The notes under the pieces are model-generated. The model saw only the letters and a list, made by a program, of their open reading frames with translations, made no database searches and was not told where the DNA came from. Position numbers and translations under genes: made by a program. From the NCBI GenBank assembly GCA_027596075.1, contig JADGJC010000619.1, positions 1 to 14,078 of the forward strand: a DNA stretch of 14,078 bases, read 5' to 3'. This document shows positions 8,701 through 14,078 of the stretch, one piece after another. Within the stretch, counting starts at the first letter, position 1, and each line of letters begins with the position of its first letter. Origin of the DNA: Rhizophlyctis rosea. Its lineage: Eukaryota; Chytridiomycota; Chytridiomycetes; Rhizophlyctidales; Rhizophlyctidaceae.

Positions 8701-10461
8701 TCACCGTAACACAACTCCCAACCTCTCCGCAGAAAGTCTCCTCACTTCCTCCTGTATCCTATCGATTTCTTCGTTCGTTACGGTGCTAATGGACGGAGCA
8801 AGACCAGTAAGCAAAACGCAGAATAAAAAGAAAGACATTATAGAAGTCACACGCGCAATGCCGCCACTCACCGCTCCATAGACCGATAATTGATCCGAAA
8901 ACAGCGACTGGTTTTCTTCGTTTTTGGGTGTGTGAATTGGTCGATCTGTTCGTGTAATAGTTACGTGAAGATGTTAGGCTTTCGGAAACGTGAAGACACC
9001 CTAATACGCAAAGGGACAGAAAGCATCCGTGCGGGGTCATAAAACCGCTACGAACGATGGGAAGCACATTTGCAGTGCAGTGCACACGCCCACTGGTCCC
9101 CATTTGCTTTTATCGCCCCATATAACCCCAGACACAAAAACTCACCAATCTAACATCCTCCGCCAAATCCCCCGCAACATCCCTCACAATCTCCGCAAAG
9201 TCATTATCATGCCACTGCTGCTGCTCCGCCCCTCCTTCCGAACTCGAACACCAAAATGAAATATCCTTATAACAAGCCGGATACTTCGAAAAAGCCTTAA
9301 ACCCCCTCACAACTCCCTCCCCATCCTTCCCCCTAAACTGACTCAAAAACCTCTCATCCTGACTCCAAAACAGTCTTATATCCGGCACGCCAAACAACAC
9401 CATGGCTATTCGTTCCAGCCCTAAACCGAATGCCCACCCAACTGAATCAGCGTGGTTATTGTTGTTGAGGATGGATTGCTGCATGACGCCACAACCGAGG
9501 AGTTCGAGCCATTTGCCTTGGTAGAGGACTTCCATTTCCCAGGATGGGGATGTGAAGGGGAAGTAGGCTTCTATCCAGCGGATTTGGAGGTTTGGATCGG
9601 GAAAGAGATTTTGGACGAGAGATTCTAGGGAGCGTTTTAGGTGGGTTGCGACGAGTGTTGCTTCGTGTTCTGTGTGGGTTAGTTGGATGGGGTTTGTTGG
9701 CGATATTGGGGCGTCTTCGATTTTCGTTTCGGTTATGGGTGGAGGGAGGGTAGAGGGTATTTCTGATTCGAGGGAGGAGCGAGAGAAGAGACGGATTCCT
9801 TCCATTTGGTGGAAGACGGGGTAGTGGGAGACGTCTATTTCGTCTCTGCGGTAGACGTCTGCTGTTAGGAGATAGGCGTTGCTGCGGTTTGAGCGGAGGA
9901 CTTGAGATTGGTGGGCTGAGGTGTGGGTGCGGAGGACGTGGGATTTGTTGATGTAGTATGTGTCGGTTTTCGAGCGACCTGGGTGGGTTGATTCGAAGAG
10001 GAGGTCGTCGAAGTTTTGAGTGACTGTTACTACGGGGTTCATGGAGTCTGCTGTTGCGAAGGTTGAGAAGTGGGATTCTATGCGGCGTTTTAGGGTGTTG
10101 ATTGGGTGGGCTGGTGTTAGGTGAAGGTTGCGGTTAAGTTTTGAGAGGATTTTTGGAGTTATGTTTGTGTATTCGTCGGTTGGGTATTCTTGGTTGAGGA
10201 TTGTTACTTTTGGAGTGTGAGTCGCTGCAAGTTGGTCAGTTGTCTGTAGCGACTCTTCAGAAGAGTCATGACCAGATAGTTACCACTTGAAGACTCCTGC
10301 TTCTGTTCAGTCGCTGCAGCTGCGCCGGTCGAATAGTGTGATATCGAAGTGCGGTTGCCTCTGTGATCGCTACGCAAGCGGTTTGCTGATGCGGATGGGC
10401 CCTTCCTCCGGAACAGCGAGTCGACCTTCCCAACCCTCCTCACGAGCAGCAGCGGCCGCAT
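8701..10461 (-). CDS. MSF1: Mitochondrial phenylalanyl-tRNA synthetase, four exons
   Basis: Exons on the minus strand are 10461-10284, 10224-9146, 8945-8872 and 8785-8701. They give 471 residues, close to yeast Msf1 (469). Introns are 59, 200 and 86 nt with GTAACT, GTGAGT and GTGAGT donors; intron 1 has a CTGAC branch site 11 bases before its acceptor AG. Exon 1 encodes an Arg-rich presequence beginning MRPLLLVRR; an in-frame ATG eight codons upstream (10485) is possible. The class II catalytic core shows VYRRDEIDVSHYPVFHQMEG (about 183-202) and the motif-3 segment GWAFGLGLERIAM (about 322-334). The C-terminal ferredoxin-fold anticodon-binding domain (FDX-ACB) starts near FSKYPACYKDISFW. It runs through NDFAEIVRDVAGDL and, across introns 2 and 3, FTHPKTKKTSRCFRINYRSM and VTNEEIDRIQEEVRRL. 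The enzyme is monomeric in the mitochondrial matrix and charges tRNA-Phe. It is divergent from the SNF2 gene. Confidence 0.95.
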
Positions 10462-10485
10462 AATGAAATAAGGTGTACCTACCAT

Positions 10486-10876
10486 GCTCCTTCCCTCCTC
10501 GCAGTAGTTGAGAGCGGTCTCTATGTATATATGTCGGGTTATGTGTTCCCCGTTGTTACCTACTAGCTCGCGATCTAAGATTTGCCTGCTGCAATTGCTG
10601 ATGTCAAAATAAGTCCACCTCAAAGATGAATGAATCAGTGAATCCGCGCCCGTGCCACCCAGCCACTGTCCCACCAATGTGGCTTGTCGTGTCACTAAAA
10701 TAGCGCAGCACGCGGTACGCTCTCTCCCGATCTTCCTTCGCGACTCCTCCACTTCCTTTTTTTTTTTTTTTTTTTGACGTGCACGGTCATACTTCCAACC
10801 CTGTATCTCAAAGTACGGAGCTGGGTGACAATAAGGGTGGTTGTATTGCTGCGCTATAGGGGCAACTCTATCTACA
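10486..10876. promoter_or_regulatory. Divergent promoter between mitochondrial PheRS and the SNF2 gene
   Basis: Roughly 390 bases separate two start codons that point apart. The interval contains a run of 19 T at 10757-10775, listed separately, and a TATATA motif (plus strand, about 10525-10530) some 65 bases upstream of the PheRS start. A minus-strand open frame covers the interval, but part of it is just lysines encoded by the homopolymer and it is not taken as coding. Confidence 0.5.
10757..10775. repeat. Poly(dA:dT) tract, 19 bases
   Basis: An unbroken run of T on the plus strand in the divergent promoter, about 100 bases before the SNF2 start and 300 before the PheRS start. Such stiff tracts exclude nucleosomes and commonly mark bidirectional fungal promoters. 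Exact length may be affected by sequencing slippage. Confidence 0.6.
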
Positions 10877-13800
10877 ATGTCTTTGCCGCTGCAACTGCAC
10901 ATACCAATAGGCACTCTGACCTTACCCTCAACGTCGCCACATGCCGCTCCAACAACCGGCGCACCGAACTGGTCAGAATGGCCCAAAAACCCAAAACCCG
11001 CCTCACAATCCTCCCTCAGTCGTGCACCCTCCCTCCATGAAGCACTGCAGTTCCTAATAGACTGCAACTTAGCCCGTGCAACATTCATAACACTCCCTCC
11101 TCTCCCCCCGCCGCCTCCACTAGCACCCACAAACGACGACGACAACGACGACCTAGACGTGGATGACGCGGAAAAGAGCAGTGATGAAGAAAACCTTAAT
11201 AGTGCTGACCCTTTTGGGATAGAAACGGGCCCACGGCTCCTCGTTCGTTTCTATGTTTTGCCTCAGGACGTTGAAGGACGTAGAAATATACAGCCACTGC
11301 CGGAGTTTAGACGGTCTAAATGTAAACAGTTCATGCACTTGATCCTCAACCGTGTTGACGTCCGGCCTGAGATGTGGAATTATGTTCCGGGTGTTGAAGT
11401 TGGCTTGCCTCGTGCCCGAAGGGGCGGGCTCTATGCTTGCAAGGTTGGTTGACGCGTGGGGAGGAAAGGAGGGAGGACAGTGGGAAGGAGATGGCAGATG
11501 GGGAGGATGGTGGGGTGGCCGTCTGCAAAGTTGGGCGGTAGGGAGTGAATGCAACAGTCAGGGGAGGTGGCAGTGAAGGAGTTTGGGTTTAATGTATGTC
11601 TGCGTGAAAGCGGGGCTTTTGAAGGAAAACATGGTGAATGGCAACTGCTCAATAGCTCATGAATTCCCCAACCGGAGCAGACAACACAAACGCGCCTAGC
11701 CGACATTTACGCCGAAATGCCCTCCCCCTCTCCCATCCCAACAACCGACCCCCGTCTCCCCTCCTCCCACCGCACCCTCCTAAACCAAAGCATGACCATG
11801 ACGAAACCCAGAAGCATGACGACGACGCTCTTCAATTACCAAAAGGTGTGATGCGCAGATTTTGTCATCTCTTATAAAGAGCAAAACCCTCATCGAAAAA
11901 TCCTTCACACATCAGAAAAGCGTCTGGAAAATGCTTCAACGCGAAATACATCCCCAGAACGTCCTCGCGCCTGATTTTTTGGAGTGTCAGTCTGCGGAGG
12001 ACGGGAGGGAGCCTTATTGGTTGGAGATGACGAGTGGGAGGGTGTTTAAGGAGCCGGTGTTTTGGACGGATGGGACGGGGTATGTGTTAGCTCCGTTACG
12101 TTGCCCTTTTCACCTTTTCATTCAAGATTGGGAGTTTGTGTGTCCAAGTTTGTCTTTTCGTGGTTTCTGATTGGGTGTTCGTGTGTTGTTGAATGTTTCT
12201 TAGGGGTATCATTTGTGAAGACATGGGAACAGGAAAAACCTGCATTTGGTGAGTTTCATGATCAACGCATCACTTTTTTCACCCTCCCTCGGCTGCTCTA
12301 TACAATTCTCACAAACGCAACGAATCTAACCTTCCCCCCCGTCCCTCCTGCAACGAAAAACAGCATATCCTTAATCCTCCACACCCGCCACCAAATCTCC
12401 ACCCCACCCATCGACTGCCCTATCTACGTCACACTCTCAACCCCCCACCTCGACGGCGCCAACCCCCCAAACACAATAGACGAAGCACCCTCCCTTAAAG
12501 CCCTCGCCGCCATCGCAACACTCACATCCCGCACGCCGTATAGGCACCTAAAACGTGCTGGCCTCCCACCCCACCTCTATAAACTCCTTCGCCACAGTCC
12601 GGCGTGGTATTGGAAGTATCCTTCCACTGGCGGGGTGGTGAGAAGACGGGGAAGGAGTTTAAGTGGTGGACAGGGAGTGAGGGTTTTTGTTAGTAGTGCG
12701 ACGCTTGTGGTTGTACCGGATACGTTGGTCAACCAATGGCGAAGCGAGTTGAACAAACATACGGATGGGAGTGTCAAACTTCTCGTCATCACCGATACGA
12801 ACGCTTCTATCCCACCTGCTCTCGAACTCATTTCTTACGACATCGTGCTTATATCTTACCCTCGGTTTGGACTTGAACAACGTCGTGGGGGGCTGGACAT
12901 TTTTTCCCCTTCGCAGGGGTGTGAATGTGTTGGGGAGTGTGTTTGTGGGGGAGGGACGTATAGAAGTCCGCTGTTGGAAGTTAGGTGGTTGAGGCTGATT
13001 GTTGATGAGGGCCATGCGATGGCGAGGAAGGTTGAGAGTAGTAGTGTGGTTATGTTGGCTAGTTTGTTGGAGTGTGATAGGCGGTGGGTTTGTACTGGTG
13101 AGTTTTTGGTGTGTTTTTTTAGGGGAAGAAGTTTGACTTCCTCAGTTTTGCTTTTGGGGAAAAACCACCTCAACATCTGCCTTTTTTCAATAGGTACGCC
13201 GATGCCGAACATCTTACAGCGGGAAGTAGTGGAGGAGGAAGCGAAGGATGTGGAGCGGTTTGGGATGCTTTTGACGGAGTTTTTGAAGGTTGAGCCGTTT
13301 GCTTCGTTGCCGAGTAGGTTGAATTTTGGACGCGGTTTCATCTTTGCACGACTGCCTTCTGGTACGGGAGTTGGGGAATGCTGATTCGTAAATCATTCTA
13401 TATATATATTCTATATATAGATGAGTACCGGATGGTGATAGCGAAACCGTTTCTTGAACATGGGTTCCGCGGGTATGAGAAGTTGAAGACTTTGATGGAA
13501 CGTGTTATGGTGAGGAATAGGATGGAGGATATTGAGAGGGATATTCAACGTGAGTTCCAACTTTTTATCCTTTCCCCCGCCAATTTCCTTGTTGCCCAAC
13601 CCTTATCGAATCCCAACTCACACAAACACACACAGTCCCCCCCCTCCACACAACCATAACCCCCCTCCCCTTCACCACCCCACAACGCCACCTCCACAAC
13701 GCCCTCCTCTCCCAAATAGCCACAAACGCCGTCCTCTCCCAACGCACCGACCAAGACTATTTCTTCCACCCCTCAAACCGTAAATTTCTCCGTCACGTCG

Positions 13801-14078
13801 TCGATAACTTGCATCAATCTTGTTTTTGGTACACGGCTGGTGAAGAGTTTCTTGAACAGGTGCGGAGCACGATGGAGAATGTGCTGGAGGGCTTGGAGTG
13901 GGTTAAGCGGGGGGATGTTGAGTATGGAGAGGAGGATGTGAGGTGTTTGAAGAGGGTTAGGAGGGTTTTGAGGGGTGTTGTGCGGAGTGAGGTTGTGAGG
14001 TTTTTGGTTGGGGGGGATGGGGGGGTGGGTGCGGGGGATGTTGGGGAGGTTGCGTATGGGGTTGAGGGGGTTGGGAGG
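10877..14078 (+). CDS. SNF2-family DNA-dependent ATPase/helicase-like protein, eight exons, 3' end outside window
   Basis: Proposed exons are 10877-11443, 11681-11845, 11916-12079, 12204-12248, 12364-13097, 13194-13361, 13421-13549 and 13636 onward, giving at least 805 residues. All junctions are GT..AG and in phase. After an acidic low-complexity stretch (about residues 80-110) comes a segment with VRFYVLPQDV, then FNYQKKSVWKMLQRE, the usual entry to SNF2 domains. Walker A is EDMGTGKT (304-311). Motif Ia is TLVVVPDTLVNQWRSEL (about 427-443). The Walker B box is DEGH (528-531) and motif III is TGTPMPN (558-564); the last three depend on splicing. RVMVRNRMEDIERDIQLPPL closes lobe 1. About 115 residues between Walker A and Ia are an insertion. 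The C-terminal helicase lobe is not in the window. Members remodel chromatin or act in DNA repair; which applies here is unknown. Uncertain points: start 10877 or 10841, acceptor 11680 or 11677, and donor 13362 or 13335. Confidence 0.87.
13397..13421 (+). repeat. Perfect inverted repeat (10-bp arms, 5-nt loop) over a splice acceptor
   Basis: The arms TCTATATATA and TATATATAGA are exact reverse complements separated by TATTC. The acceptor AG of the sixth SNF2 intron (13419-13420) lies in the right arm, so the pre-mRNA could fold the 3' splice site into a stem. Confidence 0.7.

Noticed and set aside
8491..8709. Plus-strand open frame with a Leu/Met/Ile-rich, membrane-like segment
   Set aside because: The hydrophobic run is the reading of a degenerate CTTCTCATG tandem repeat; the rest is low complexity and it overlaps the end of the PheRS gene.
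10204..11145. Minus-strand open frame of 313 codons
   Set aside because: It joins the PheRS first exon to the divergent promoter and the antisense of SNF2 exon 1. It has a lysine run from the T homopolymer and no domain; only its end (10461-10284) is coding, as PheRS exon 1.
13532..13783. Pro/His-rich plus-strand open frame
   Set aside because: It is a shifted reading of SNF2 intron 7 and exon 8; the spliced frame gives the expected IQLPPL continuation.
1..14078. CRISPR array, insertion sequence, prophage or integron
   Set aside because: No regularly spaced repeats, transposase or integrase frames or paired terminal repeats are visible, and the genes are eukaryotic with introns.

Overview
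The window is nuclear DNA of a fungus. The genes are split by short spliceosomal introns (59 to 237 nt) with GT..AG ends and, in several cases, a CTAAC or CTGAC-like branch site. Three genes encode mitochondrial proteins, and the coding regions are compact, separated by 0.4 to 1.5 kb of non-coding DNA. The intron density and the mix of genes would fit an early-diverging (zoosporic) lineage, but the phylum cannot be settled from this sequence. There is no sign of a bacterial, viral or intact transposon element.

Layout. Positions 1-2404 (minus) hold a long intronless pentatricopeptide-repeat (PPR) gene that runs off the left edge. After 1.47 kb of non-coding DNA comes a three-exon gene for cytochrome c oxidase subunit V (COX5; 3877-4656, plus). 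Two small divergent paralogues follow (5343-6125 minus and 6687-7256 plus). Each encodes a single Myb/SANT repeat, and their second and third exons have identical lengths (155 and 64 nt). The plus copy carries an in-frame TAA inside the Myb repeat. The minus copy has AT where the second intron should begin with GT. About 1.4 kb of apparently gene-free DNA follows, with one tRNA-like T-arm carrying an exact B-box. Next is a four-exon mitochondrial phenylalanyl-tRNA synthetase gene (8701-10461, minus). It shares a divergent promoter with an SNF2-family ATPase gene of at least eight exons (10877 to the right edge, plus).

How they relate. PPR, COX5 and the mitochondrial PheRS all serve mitochondrial gene expression or respiration. 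The PPR protein probably handles mitochondrial RNA, PheRS charges mitochondrial tRNA-Phe, and COX5 is a nuclear-encoded part of complex IV. The SNF2 protein and the Myb pair are nuclear chromatin or DNA-binding proteins with no clear link to these. I see no operon-like or defence-like system.

The points most worth a second look are the apparently independent damage to the two Myb copies, a recurring C/A-to-G/T compositional polarity within exons, a perfect hairpin at a splice acceptor, and the isolated B-box element.
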